DNA of 64,000 bases, from positions 2,108,001 through 2,172,000 of the forward strand of contig JACCLO010000013.1 in NCBI GenBank assembly GCA_029448655.1. The letters are read 5' to 3'. The stretch's first letter is position 1, and each line of letters opens with the position of its first letter. Below the pieces are notes generated by a model, which made no database searches, was not told where the DNA came from, and worked only from the letters and a program-made list of their open reading frames with translations. The position numbers and the translations under genes are program-made. The DNA is from Wolfiporia cocos (Eukaryota > Basidiomycota > Agaricomycetes > Polyporales > Phaeolaceae). Below are positions 1 through 10,888 of this stretch, in pieces.

Positions 1-28
1 AGCACAACACCCGGAAGCACGCCCCCAC

Positions 29-1579
29 ATGGACTTATTTGGCAACCCGGTCCCTCCGTCGGCTCCCCCCGCAAACGTGCACGCGAACACCTGGAGAGCC
101 GCGCCTCTTCAGGGAACACGAGCATCGATGTGGCGGCCCGAGAAACCGGCTAGTTCACAGTGGGATGCGTACTCAATGCTCCCGGAGCCAAAGCCTGACC
201 CCCGGTACAAGTCCAAGGTGCGCGAACCTGAACCCTTCACTGGCGAGAACTTCATTGCCTGGGTAATGCGCCTAAAATTGTACATCGACGACAACCGGCC
301 GCTGCTTTTCACAGACAGCAAAAAGATCGGCACGGCCATCTCGTTGATACGGGGACCAAAGGTGGACTCATGGGTAACGGCCTTCACACGGGAACATTAC
401 CGTGACGGACAATGGCATCTGAGTTGGTTACGCTTCATTTGGGAGCTACACCAGAAATTCGACGACCCCGACTTGGAAAAGAAATCGGCGGTCGCCGCGG
501 AAAAACTCAGCATGACCATCGGCAAGGGCAAGGAGTACTTCCAGGAGCTGGAAAGACTTCTTTTGGAGGCAAAATACGACAAGGAGAACCAGATTGTTCA
601 TCGCTGGGTCACCGCCGCCATCCCGAAGGAAATCTACACAGCAGTACACTCCGCTTTCGTCGCCGCCACGGTAAACGACAAATTGCAATGGGGATACAAT
701 GTCCAGATTCCGGAAGACTACGAATCTTGGAAACAGGCTATCCTCCGTACGGACAATGCGATGCGACGTCTCCGCGACGAGGAAAAGCTGTGCCACGGTC
801 GTGACACGGGTAAGGGCGTCGCCGACAAAGGGAAAGGTCGGGCGACAACATCGTCATTGGGAACCACGCGGTCCGAGCCCACCGCAGAAGAACGGGCCAA
901 CTTGCTCAAGAGAAAGTGCCACTCTTGCAGCAAAACACAAGCAGAGGCACCAGGGAAGGGCTGCAACAAGCCCGTCTGGCACCAACCCAACTGGAAGCCC
1001 CAAGCAGCTACCAGTGGAGGGAACGCCGGTGCCGGACCCTCACAACCGGCGCGCACCCGCCAGGCCGTCGAAGGCCCACCCACAGAAAAAGTCCTTGGAG
1101 AAGTATCCCAGGAGGACTTCGTGCGAATGGTGGCTGCCTGGGCCAAGGAAAATCCGGAGGCTGCGAAGGAAGCCGGATTCACTCAGGTACGTCCCCTCTC
1201 TAATAATAAGTTTTCAGTTCTAGAGATTGAGGAACCAGTAAATGTCTCTATCTCCGACTCTGCCTCGGAGGGTAACGAACCGGTGGATGGACTATATGGG
1301 CTAGGAACCGGGGCCCCGATATTTGATTACATATCTGTACCACGTTCAGTAGATTTGGCGCCTGGTGACGACAACGGAGCTTCAACATGCTCTGACGATT
1401 CATTTGTAACAGCCTCAGAGGAGCCTCCCACCGGAGCTTGGCGGGAGGATAAAACCGTGCTTAATTCCTCTATTAATGTAAACTATGTGCCTATGGACGT
1501 AGACCCAGTTGTAGACTCAGATGTGCAGATGGCAGACGCATCTAAGCCTACAGTCCAGAAAAAGACAATGCGGCGTTGA
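29..1579 (+). CDS. gag: Gag-like protein of the gypsy element
   Basis: This 516-codon segment is the structural (capsid/nucleocapsid) part of the retrotransposon. Residues about 60-250 resemble a Ty3/gypsy Gag capsid domain, with motifs such as EPFTGENFIAWV and a helical tract around KEYFQELERLLLEAKYDKEN. Near residue 295 there is a Cys/His cluster (KCHSCSK followed by GCNKPVWH) whose spacing is not the classic CX2CX4HX4C knuckle, so it is at most a variant zinc finger. The C-terminal third is acidic and low in complexity. It ends with a TGA at 1577-1579 inside a basic stretch (RR-stop-RAKKK); the frame stays open beyond, so this is either a readthrough point or a CGA-to-TGA nonsense change. 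Confidence 0.85.
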   Translation: MDLFGNPVPPSAPPANVHANTWRAAPLQGTRASMWRPEKPASSQWDAYSMLPEPKPDPRYKSKVREPEPFTGENFIAWVMRLKLYIDDNRPLLFTDSKKIGTAISLIRGPKVDSWVTAFTREHYRDGQWHLSWLRFIWELHQKFDDPDLEKKSAVAAEKLSMTIGKGKEYFQELERLLLEAKYDKENQIVHRWVTAAIPKEIYTAVHSAFVAATVNDKLQWGYNVQIPEDYESWKQAILRTDNAMRRLRDEEKLCHGRDTGKGVADKGKGRATTSSLGTTRSEPTAEERANLLKRKCHSCSKTQAEAPGKGCNKPVWHQPNWKPQAATSGGNAGAGPSQPARTRQAVEGPPTEKVLGEVSQEDFVRMVAAWAKENPEAAKEAGFTQVRPLSNNKFSVLEIEEPVNVSISDSASEGNEPVDGLYGLGTGAPIFDYISVPRSVDLAPGDDNGASTCSDDSFVTASEEPPTGAWREDKTVLNSSINVNYVPMDVDPVVDSDVQMADASKPTVQKKTMRR

Positions 1580-2206
1580 CGAGCCAAGAAGAAGGCTGTC
1601 ACGCTCGACATATACCTAGATCACCCACGGGCAATCCCCCCTGAGGGTAAAAGCGAAGGAGCCGCGGGCTACGACATTCACTCTGCGGAGGAAGTCGTTA
1701 TACCCAATGGGAAGCGTATCACCGTAGATACGGGCATAATGATCCGAATGCCACCCGGTGTATACGGCCGCATAGCTCCACGATCCGGACTCGCCCTGAA
1801 GGGAGTCGACGTGGAGGCCGGTGTAGTTGACGAAGACTACACCGGTCGGTTAAAAGTCATACTGAATAATCAAACCGGAACAGATTATCAGGTCGAGTAT
1901 GGGGACAGAATCGCCCAGTTCATACTCGAATGCAATATGACACCAGACACGCGCATAGTAAAAAGCATTAGGGAAACCAGACGCGGAACACAGGGGTTTG
2001 GCTCTACTGGTGAGAAACTCAGAGGGAATGTAGTGGTAATCCAGACGGGAAAACGGGGACGGCAGATCGAAGTACCGATCACCCTCCACCGCCCAGACGG
2101 ACGCGCCCTCTTCACAAAGGCACTGATAGACTCCGGTTCAACGGGATCGGTCATCAGTCGTGCCTACGTGGAGGAACATAAACTCGAGCAACTCCCACTA
2201 GACTGA
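1580..2206 (+). pseudogene. dUTPase plus aspartic protease segment of the gypsy polyprotein
   Basis: Reading on in the Gag frame, all five trimeric dUTPase motifs appear in order: AAGYDIHS, RSGLALKG, VVDEDYTGRL with a following LNN, GDRIAQF and RGTQGFGSTG. dUTPase hydrolyses dUTP and keeps uracil out of newly made cDNA, a plausible job for an element that reverse-transcribes in non-dividing cells. About 40 codons later comes a retropepsin active site, ALIDSGSTGSVIS. The segment ends at an in-frame TGA (2204-2206) exactly where protease normally continues into PVKLYNADGS, so the stop interrupts the protease. dUTPase-bearing gypsy elements have, to my memory, been reported from basidiomycetes; all five motifs look intact here. 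Confidence 0.85.
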
Positions 2207-3157
2207 CCTGTCAAACTGTACAACGCTGACGGTAGTACCAACGCTGCGGGCAAGATGACGCACTATGTCGAACTCCAGATGCAGATCGACACGCATCTGG
2301 AAACATGCAAGTTCCACGTCACCAAGCTGAGCTCGGCCGACATATTCCTCGGCTTCGATTGGTTGGAAGACCACAACCCCACCATCGACTGGAAGAAATG
2401 CCAAATCACCTTCACCTGCGACTGCGAACACGAGCAGATCGAGGACGGTGACCATATTTATTACATCTTCGCTGATGCTTGGATACGGAATAGGGAAGAG
2501 TGCCGGGCCGACATCGCTGAGCGAGTCCGCGCGACGAAGGCAACCGAGATCGCCATCGCCACCGGCAAAACCACGGAAGCCAAGACTTTCGAAGAGGTGG
2601 TCCCCAAGTACTTACACGAATTCGAAGACGTGTTTAAGGAAACGGAATTCGACCAACTCCCCGAAAGACGACCGTGGGATCACGCCATAGAACTCCTACC
2701 GAACTCCGAACCCTACGCCGGCAAGATCTATGCCCTATCGCCACGAGAACAAGAAGCGTTAGACGACTTTCTAGAAGAACAGTTACGGACTGGACGTATA
2801 CGACCATCCAAGTCACCATGGGGGGCACCATTCTTCTTCGTCAAGAAGAAGGATGGGAAACTGAGACCCATTCAGGACTATCGGAAGCTGAACCAGATGA
2901 CCAAGAAGAACCGGTACCCACTCCCTCTGATCACGGAGCTGCTCAACAAGTTAAAGCGAGCTAAGTACTTTTCTAAATTGGACATTCGTTGGGGATACAC
3001 GAACGTCAGAATCAAAGAAGGCGACAAAGAGAAAGCCGCCTTCATCACTAATAGAGGGCTATACGAGCCATTAGTGATGTTCTTCAGAATGTGCAACGCA
3101 CCGGGCACGTTCCAGACTTTGATGAATGACATCTTCCGAGACCTGATAATGACTTGA
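2207..3157 (+). pseudogene. Protease C-terminus and reverse transcriptase N-terminal part
   Basis: The frame resumes with the end of the protease and linker, then enters the reverse transcriptase. Visible RT landmarks are LRPIQDYRKLNQMTKKNRYPLPLI, KLDIRWGYTNVRIKEGDKEKAAF and APGTFQTLMNDIFRDLIM (each shown here in part of the translated frame). The segment closes at a TGA (3155-3157) only a few codons before the catalytic YLDD box, which lies at about 3169-3180 in the next segment. A glycine codon is usual at this place in related elements, so GGA-to-TGA is the simplest reading. The stop splits RT just upstream of its active site and would abolish Pol unless it is read through. Confidence 0.85.
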
Positions 3158-5947
3158 AAAGTCATTGTATATTTAGACGACATACTTGTCTTCACGGAGA
3201 CCGAGGCAGAACATAAAGAGATCCTGCGCAAGGTTCTGCTCGTTCTCCGTCAAAACAAGCTAACCTGTAAACCAGAGAAATGCGAGTTTCTAAAGTCGGA
3301 AGTAGAATACTTGGGACATATAATCTCTCACGGGGAAATCCGTATGGATCCCGCGAAGGTGGCGGCAGTGGCTGAATGGCCCGCACCTCGGAACAAGAAA
3401 GAAGTGCAGTCCTTCATAGGATTTGCAAACTTCTACCGGAGATTCATTCCCAAGTTCTCCACGGTAGCGCGCCCACTGATAAACCTAACCAAGGATACAC
3501 CTTGGCAGTGGGGTACGGCGGAACAAGAGTGTTTCGATAAGTTAAAGAAAATATTTATCAAAGCACCCGTGTTAGGGATACCAAACGACGACGACCCTTT
3601 CCGCATCAAGGCAGATTCATCGGACTTCGCAACCGGAGCCTGCCTCATGCAGAAACAGGATGGCGTCTGGAAACCCATCGCCTACCAGAGTATGACGATG
3701 CTACCGGCAGAACGGAACTACGAGATCTACGACAGAGAACTCCTCGCCATCATGCGCGCACTTGATGAATGGCGGCATTTCGTAATGGGTGGCAAACACC
3801 CTGTAGAAGTACTAACGGACCATAAGAACTTAGAATACTTTAAGACCCCGCAGAAAATTAATCCGCAACAAGCCCGGTGGATGACGGAACTCGCCGAGTA
3901 TGACCTACAACTCGTGCACATCCCCGGGAAGACCAATCAAAGGGCCGATGGGCTTTCCCGAAGAAGTGATCACGGAAACGACAAGGATCACCTCGAAGGA
4001 CAAGTTGTCCTGAAGCCACACCTCTTCGTCCAAGACAGCGCAGAAAGGCTGCGATCCTCATTCTATACTGTAGTCAAGGGTATCACCCACGACGAAGTAA
4101 AAGAGAGGGTCAAAGCGGAAGCCACTCTCTATGATGGAAAGGAAGGAGTAGAAGTAGGGGAAACGACCGAGGACGGTCTGCGATATAGGAGGGGGAGGTT
4201 AATTATCCCTCGAGACAAAGAATTAATCGGGAAAATCATTTCTTCGTTCCACGACACCGTCTCAGCGGGACACCCTGGCACCGAAAACACGTACACGGCC
4301 ATACACCGACACTACTGGTGGCCAAAGATGCGCTCAGACATCCGCCAGTACGTCAAAGCTTGTATCAAGTGCCAGACCGCTAAGCCGGACCGATCCAAAC
4401 GCGCGGCTCCACTCAACCCGAACCCGACTCCAGCACACAACTGGGAGAACATTTCCGTCGACATGATCATGGGACTCCCCACTTCCAAGGGTCGCGACGC
4501 AATCATTGTAGTAGTAGACATGAAGTCAAAGGACTATATAGCTGTACCAACAACGACTAAACTATCGGCCGAAGGATGGGCCAACATATTCGTAGATAAA
4601 GTATATGCACAACACGGACTACCAAAGAAAATATTTAGTGACAGAGGACCACAATTTGTATCAGAATTCATAAAGGACGTATATCGTAGACTAGGCATAC
4701 AGGGAAACCCGAGTACCGCGTTCCACCCACAGACAGACGGGCAAACGGAACGTATGAACCAGGAACTCGAGGTCTACCTTAGATTATTTATTAACGATAC
4801 TCATACAAACTGGCCGGACTTACTCCCGCTGGCGAGCTTTGCGTACAAGACACACGTACACAGTAGCACGGGATATAGTCCCTTTTACCTTACGCACGGA
4901 TACCACCCCTTCACAGGTGTAGAGGCGCCGGAACAAGAAGAGGGAGTAGCACGGGATTGGGTCGAACACATGCACACCATATCCAAACTCGCTTCACAAA
5001 ACCTGGAGAAAGCTAAGCTGTACTATGATAGGAAATGGGCATCGCCACTATCGTACTCTGAAGGCGACTTGGTCTGGGTCGACGGCCGCAACATAAACAT
5101 GGGCCACCCAACCAAGAAGCTTGACTCCAAGCGGTTTGGACCATACAAGGTCACCAAAAAGGTCGGGCATGGAGCATATGAACTAGACCTCCCCGCAGAC
5201 ATGCGCGGGATATACCCAGTATTCAACGAGGTCTTACTCCTACCATACACACCGCCCGCCTTCCCCAATCAGGACCATAGTAAAGTGACGGAAAGCAATG
5301 ACGTTCGCAGGCCTCTCAGGATCCTCGAATCCAGGGAAGACCGAGGGCGAATCGAGCTAGAAGTCGAATGGTCTGATGGGACTAAAACATGGGAACGGAA
5401 ACGTGGATTAAACCATTACCAAGAGCTAGTCACAAAGTTCTTTGAAGCTAGACCATCCGCCCCAGGTAACCAGTGGAAAAACCGAAACACTGGCTGGGAC
5501 CATTCTGAAACCAAATGGGACCCAGAGTGGGAGGAATTCGAACGAAAAGCTCAGGAAATGGGGCTCAGAGAAAACCCGAAGGAGTTCATCATATACGACG
5601 ACATAGACACTACACTTCTGATCAAAGGCAGTATACCATTCTATGCCTATGAGAAGAAGCTCGTCGCTCGTAACTTCTGGTTCTCTCATCCACGCACACG
5701 GGTCGTACAATACGGAATACGAGTCGGACAGCCGATAGAATCCACTATACCTGAATCAAAAGGATACTGGATCTACCCGGTTCTAAACACTCTCCAACTC
5801 GCAAACCCACACATTTGCAAGAAGACCGTAGACCACCCGTGCCATGTTGACCAAACTATGTACAAAGTGATTGCTGGGCGTGGGGACACGCAGCTAGAAG
5901 AAGGGGTACTGTCACAAGCCGATTTTCTCCAACTAGCTTGCGACTAG
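3158..5947 (+). pseudogene. RT catalytic box, RNase H, integrase, chromodomain-like module and C-terminal extension
   Basis: Open without a stop to TAG 5945-5947. In order: YLDDILVF (RT palm), the RT thumb/connection with VAEWPAPRNKKEVQSFIGF, a Ty3-type RNase H starting near KADSSDFATGACL and including YEIYDRELLAIM and LTDHKNLEYF, an integrase HHCC finger (H..H about 4252-4320; CIKC about 4363), and the DDE core with SVDMI, SDRGPQF and TERMNQELE. A GPY/F-type module follows (KRFGPYKV), then a chromodomain-like stretch at about 5305-5420 (ILESREDRGRIELEVEW..TWER). About 170 further residues lie beyond the chromodomain, rich in W/Y and charged residues, and I do not recognise them. All catalytic residues I looked for are present. 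Confidence 0.9.
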
Positions 5948-6973
5948 GGACAACCCTTATCTTATCTAAGCGCCCGCCTATGCATCACGTGCTAGGACCC
6001 CGAACACCCCACACGTGCATACACAGACCCCAGACACCCTTGTTGTGACTCTACACCTACGATAGGGTTTACCATACTCTAAACGGTCTACCAGCTTACA
6101 TAATACTGTATAGTAGCCAAACATGTACAAACAGCCTACGAGCATATATACCAGCCAGACGAGCAGGGAGCACCCCAGACTCGTCTTGGCCTTTGTTGCC
6201 TTGAGTAGCCTCAGACTAGGAATACGCTTCCACGCGAGTAATATTCCCCTGAGTAGTTGCTTGAGATAGCGCTTGTGTCAGACAGAGTGTGATGCGCCAT
6301 CTCTGAAACAACTTCCCCAGGTGACTCTGCAGTCGTTGTGCACCTCACTAGTGTTGCCAAAGTTCGGTTCGGTACAGGTTCCGGGGGGTCTGGGGCTGAA
6401 CCTAGAACTGAACCAGCTACAGGGAGCCTGAACCTGAACCTGAACCTGATTAGTGTTAGTTCCACATTGCTTGTGTCAGGACCTTGCAACACTAACACAG
6501 ACCATGATGTCACTAGTACTTTACTAGTTACACTGATAATGGTATGATATGATAAATTATTCAAATGTAGTTAGCCTTAGGGTAGGGCAGTCATGAGCAG
6601 GTAGCACCTAACTCACAGGTATATAGGCTGAGGTCGAGGACTTGGGCCATTACTGGCAGCTTTGTTCTCCTTGCAGATAGACTCTAGTAGTCAAAGCTCT
6701 TATATAATCTTACTTCCTTTACCCACTCAACAAGTGCTTGCTAATCCCTGTATATCTGGATGCAGGTCGACCAGAACCCACTACTGTGGTAGCGGAGAGT
6801 GTTTTGCGTTCGATAGAATATGATCAGCTCTTGTGAGTTCATGTAATCATGGTATATGCAAATGCAAAAGACATGAGTCAACATTGAGAGCTGGATATAA
6901 TGGTGGCAATCAGGTATAAGAACACTACGTAGATCCATTCGTAGAACAAACATAATCATATCTCGTCAACAGG
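5948..6973. other. 3' LTR candidate of the gypsy element and gene-free flank
   Basis: No supported gene. A TATA-like GCATATATA at about 6141 followed by GC-rich sequence fits an LTR promoter, and TGTTGTGACT at 6041 is a possible LTR start, with TG..CA ends near 6280. Without the 5' LTR the boundaries cannot be fixed. At 6360-6455 short repeats of GAACC/GGTTC and AACCTG can fold back on themselves. The rest (6460-6970) is AT-richer, and I see nothing coding in it. Confidence 0.35.
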
Positions 6974-9900
6974 TCATGTCTGCGTAGTCCTCCTCCGCTC
7001 CGGGTGGTGAAAATACGTGCTATACCGTTTGCTAGATACCGACGACGGCTCTCGTCCGCTCTCAGTCCTCTGTCGTTCGGCATCGGTCCCCTCGGGGTCG
7101 GGCGTTCCAAGATCCTCATCCGACGAATCGCTTTCCCCTGAGACGAGCCAGCTGTCGCCCTCCGGCAGCATGATCACTCCCGAGCCGTCATCGTAGCTCA
7201 GCCGATGATGCATCACGCTTCTCAAGGGCGACGCCGGCGTGTCCTGCCATGGATTCAAATCCGCCACCGGAGAGCGTGGCGAGAGCAGTTCGCCAGTGCG
7301 GGGCTCGGGCGTGGTCAGGAAGTCGACAGGAGTGGTCTCTGCGCGCACGCGGTGCGTCTCGTTGCGAATGTTGCTGCGCCGCTTGCGGACGGTCACTACG
7401 ACGGCAGCACTTTGGTCTTGCGACGAGCTCCCGGGCGCAGAAGCACTGCCATTTGATACGGTCGCCCTGCCTTTCTTCTGTGGGAGCCACGGAGAAGGAA
7501 GCACGCCATTGAGAGCAGGATGTCCATATCTCCGCTTGCCGGTACTAGTGGGATAATCAGCACTACGTCATCAGCAGATCGGAAGCATGTACGCACTTGA
7601 GTATGCCAGTATACCAATGAGACATGGGAGGCTGAGACTGAGAAACTCCAGTGAGGATGTTTTTATGACAACGCATCAAGTCACTTACATAGTCAGTGCG
7701 CTCATCTTCAGGTGCAACGTATAAGGTATCATCGTTTTGAGCATAACGCCGGCGGTTGAGATTGCTGCGATGTTACATCAGTTTGCTGAAATATGTGATC
7801 GTGCCCGTGGTTGCTACCGCACCTTTGTGACCACGTTACAGGGTGCCCGCTGTGAAGCTGCACCACATCGGCCGTATCCTCGCCCCGCTGAACTTCGAAC
7901 ACAGAGCTGAGGTTAACATACTGGCTGAGCGGGCGGAACAGCTTGTCGGTGTACCACGACCAGATGACTGTGCCGCCAAGGAGCGGCGCAAGCAGTGTAG
8001 CGAGGATATACGATTTCTTCAGAATGAAGAGGCCCATCATGAAAATAATGAAAATAACAACGCCCCAGATGAGCCGTGCGAACGTGATCGGCCAAGCCTG
8101 ACCTTGCGACTCATAGGGCTTGTAGAATACTACTCAACACGTAAGTTGATTGGAGCGGCTTGACAAAGGTTCGGATACGCACCAAACAACAACTTGTATT
8201 TATATACCACATAAGCGACGCCAAAGTATACGGCACCGAAAATGAGGATCAACGGTTGGATCACGCTGTAAAGGAGTGTGATCACGAAAATGAGAATGGC
8301 TTGTGGGTAGACAACGCCGTAATTGATCATGGGCGGTGCGTTGAGTTCCGCGAAATCTATGCACAATCGTCGATCCAATAGATGCGAAATGACCGTGTAC
8401 GAAACGCGTACCTCGAGGTGTTCGAGTGACAAAAATACGATATAACAGACGGGGTAACACCACACCAAGGTTCAGCAACTGCAGGGGCATGATACCCAAT
8501 CCTGTTCTCATCGACTTCAGCGCGGAGTCCCCAGAAACGACGACGACAAACCTTGCAGAATTACATACGATAAGAAGAAATGCCTTTGGGGAGTCATTAA
8601 TGAGGAGTGCGAAATGACGGAAAGGCAACTCACCTCGCCTTGCCGGCGGATAGAGCGTATGCAAGCTTTTCGACGCCTTTCGCAGGCGAGCTGGCGAAGT
8701 CGCGCACGAGCTGCCAATAGGTACTAGCGACTAAAAATATGAAGACGACGTTCACGAGAAGAAACAGGAAGTATCTCGTCTGATAGTGAGCACAATTCCA
8801 TAGACCATGATGTCCTGGCTTACTTCTTCAACAGCGAGTACTCGATCCAGCTACGCGCAGGATACCCCTGGAAGTACGTGAGTGCTGAGACATATCGTAA
8901 GCAGCAGGAAACCCATCATCATTTTGTGTACGCCACCTTCTAGCAAGAATGGTAGGAGAGCATTCAGACTGATGATTGCGACGCTGGGCAACGAGTTTTG
9001 CACAATCGCGCGGATCTGATCATTCCGGTCGATCAATTCGCCAAGCCAGGGCATTAACTTCTTGATCTCCTCATAGCTTAGCAGACTCGCGAGCGCGGAC
9101 GTCGGAATGAGCCAGAACAGGAGGAGGATACACATTGCCGCGATCACAAACCAGTTTCGGATCTGAAGGGTTACGGGAGAATGGGTGATGTTGGACCAAA
9201 CGATGTCGCGCGGCTCGGGCGCGACCTTGGTCTTGCAATTGCCAGGGGTGGGGTCGTTCACCGTTTGGGCGGCAATTTGCTGTGGTACAGTGAGTTCATA
9301 TGTTGCACGTAACGTTTGATTTGAACTTGGCTTACGGCGCTAGACATCTTCTCGAATGTAACAAACGCGACATGCGTCGCCTTGAAGCGGGCTGTGCGCC
9401 GGCGCGCCCTAACCGCCTCGTCCGCGTGCTTGAATTGTTGTTCAAGGTACTCCAGCTTATCAACCTTTCCTTTGAACCAGCCAGGCCGCATTGTTGGCCG
9501 TCGCTTTCCCGGCACTGCCGCCTGCACGGCCAGCGACTCTGGGTCGACATCCGCGTCATGCGTCGTGCCTTGCCTAACATCGATGACGCTGGGGTTCCCT
9601 ACATATTTGACCCACGCCTTCTCCAGGCGCAACAGCGCCTTGGTCCTCGCATCGAGCAGAGCCTTCAGCACTCCGACCTCGCGCACGACGCTGACGCTCT
9701 CCACGGTGAGCCCCATCGCCTCGAAGTATTCCGCGAGCGCACGGTCGCCGCGGAGGTGCGCTGGGAGGCGCGAGACCATGACCGTACGCGCGGGGATTGC
9801 ATGCGCAAGTTCAAGAGAGAAGAGCTGGCGCGCGCGCACGAACCGGCGGTAGTTCCCGTGTACGAGCGAGAGCGCGAGCACGACGAAGAGGTAAGTGAAT

Positions 9901-10684
9901 AGCAGATGTGCGGTGAGATAGTTTGAGGCGTCGCTGATGAGCGACAACCAGTCGCGGGTGGGCACGGGAGTAGTTGAGTTGGGGGGAGCGGCAAAATGCC
10001 ACAGGGCGCTCCAGTCGGGATCCGCATCCCCAGAGCCATCGCCAATGTCAATATTGTTCTGAAGAGATGTTAACGATTCACCTCATAAGATGAACCAATG
10101 TTACCTTGAGGTTCAGTGGCATGAGCATTGCTACCGCGAAGATGGAACATATAGAGAATAGATAGAAAGACATTTTGAAGAAGTTGAGAAGCTACACTAG
10201 ATCTCAGCCAAATCTCATAGAGTTATGTTGTTCGCACTCACAACTGCGGCATCGAGCCCAACGATCTGGAGCACCGAAAACTCCGAGGTGCGGATCGTGG
10301 GCAGAATCCAGCCAAAGAACGCCTGGTGCGCATGGGCCTCATGCGGCGAGAAGCCTGCGCGTCATTGTCAGAGCGGTCCGTGTGCACCACGTGGAGCGTA
10401 CCTTTCAACTTCGTGCGCGATGCGAAGAGCAGAGGCCAGCGCGTCCGGCAGTATGAGAAGAGGAGGAAGGACACGAGCCCCATGCTAGTGGAAAGCATCA
10501 GCTGCGTCGTGAACCATGGCCCCTCAAACTTGGCTTTCATTCGTGCATCAGCGTGGAAATAACCTGGAAGCTTATATGAATGCGCACCTGTGGGCGGTGT
10601 GCCCGGAGGCAAAGTGGGCTCAGGACTGCCCGGGTCATCGGGGTCGAATATCGGGTCGACCAGCGAGAGCAGCAGCTGGTACAT
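6974..10684 (-). CDS. CSC1/OSCA-like membrane channel (DUF221, phosphate-metabolism-protein-7 family)
   Basis: Multi-exon gene with at least 13 short introns. Joined exons read as a typical fungal CSC1-like protein, a family of osmosensitive or mechanosensitive cation channels with a cytosolic PHM7 domain and a seven-helix RSN1 core. Landmarks in order: FEGPWFTTQ and the first membrane segment (about 10,540-10,405); GFSPHEAHAHQAFFGW; LLNFFKMSFYLFSI; PTRDWLSLISDASNY with another membrane segment; the cytosolic domain with VMVSRLPAHLRGD and THVAFVTFEKMSSA; PEPRDIVWSNI and the helices of the core (8930-8130); a TM segment near IIFMMGLFILKKSY; then VNLSSVFEVQRGEDTADV and a polar, Ser-rich tail ending near HHPERRRTTQT. 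Start chosen at ATG 10,684, the first in frame with FEGPW, either directly or through a likely intron at about 10,541-10,591. The gene lies tail-on to the retroelement remnant at its 3' side. Confidence 0.9.
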
Positions 10685-10888
10685 TCTGGTGGTTTACAAG
10701 CACGACGTGTGCATGCGAGTGATATACAGAAAGAATGGCCGAACAGTGCCGTGGTGGCAGCGCGGAAACACGAGGTGAGCGTGAACGCGGATCGCGATCG
10801 CCTCGGGCCACACAATCAGCCACGATCGCGCACTGCGCCCATCACGTGCAGCATCTACCCTATATTATAAGGCGCTGTATGGTACATG

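Larger units (their letters stand above)
1..6290 (+). mobile_element. Ty3/gypsy chromo-LTR retrotransposon with dUTPase, 5'-truncated by the window edge
   Basis: A single forward reading frame (29-5947) encodes Gag, dUTPase, aspartic protease, reverse transcriptase, RNase H, integrase and a chromodomain-like module, in the order expected for a Ty3/gypsy element plus an extra dUTPase between Gag and protease. Only 28 bp precede the Gag start, so the 5' LTR and primer-binding site are outside the window. The frame is interrupted by TGA at 1577, 2204 and 3155; every segment resumes in the same frame, so there are no frameshifts. The downstream limit is uncertain because there is no second LTR to compare; a TATA-containing stretch to about 6290 probably belongs to the 3' LTR. 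Confidence 0.9.
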
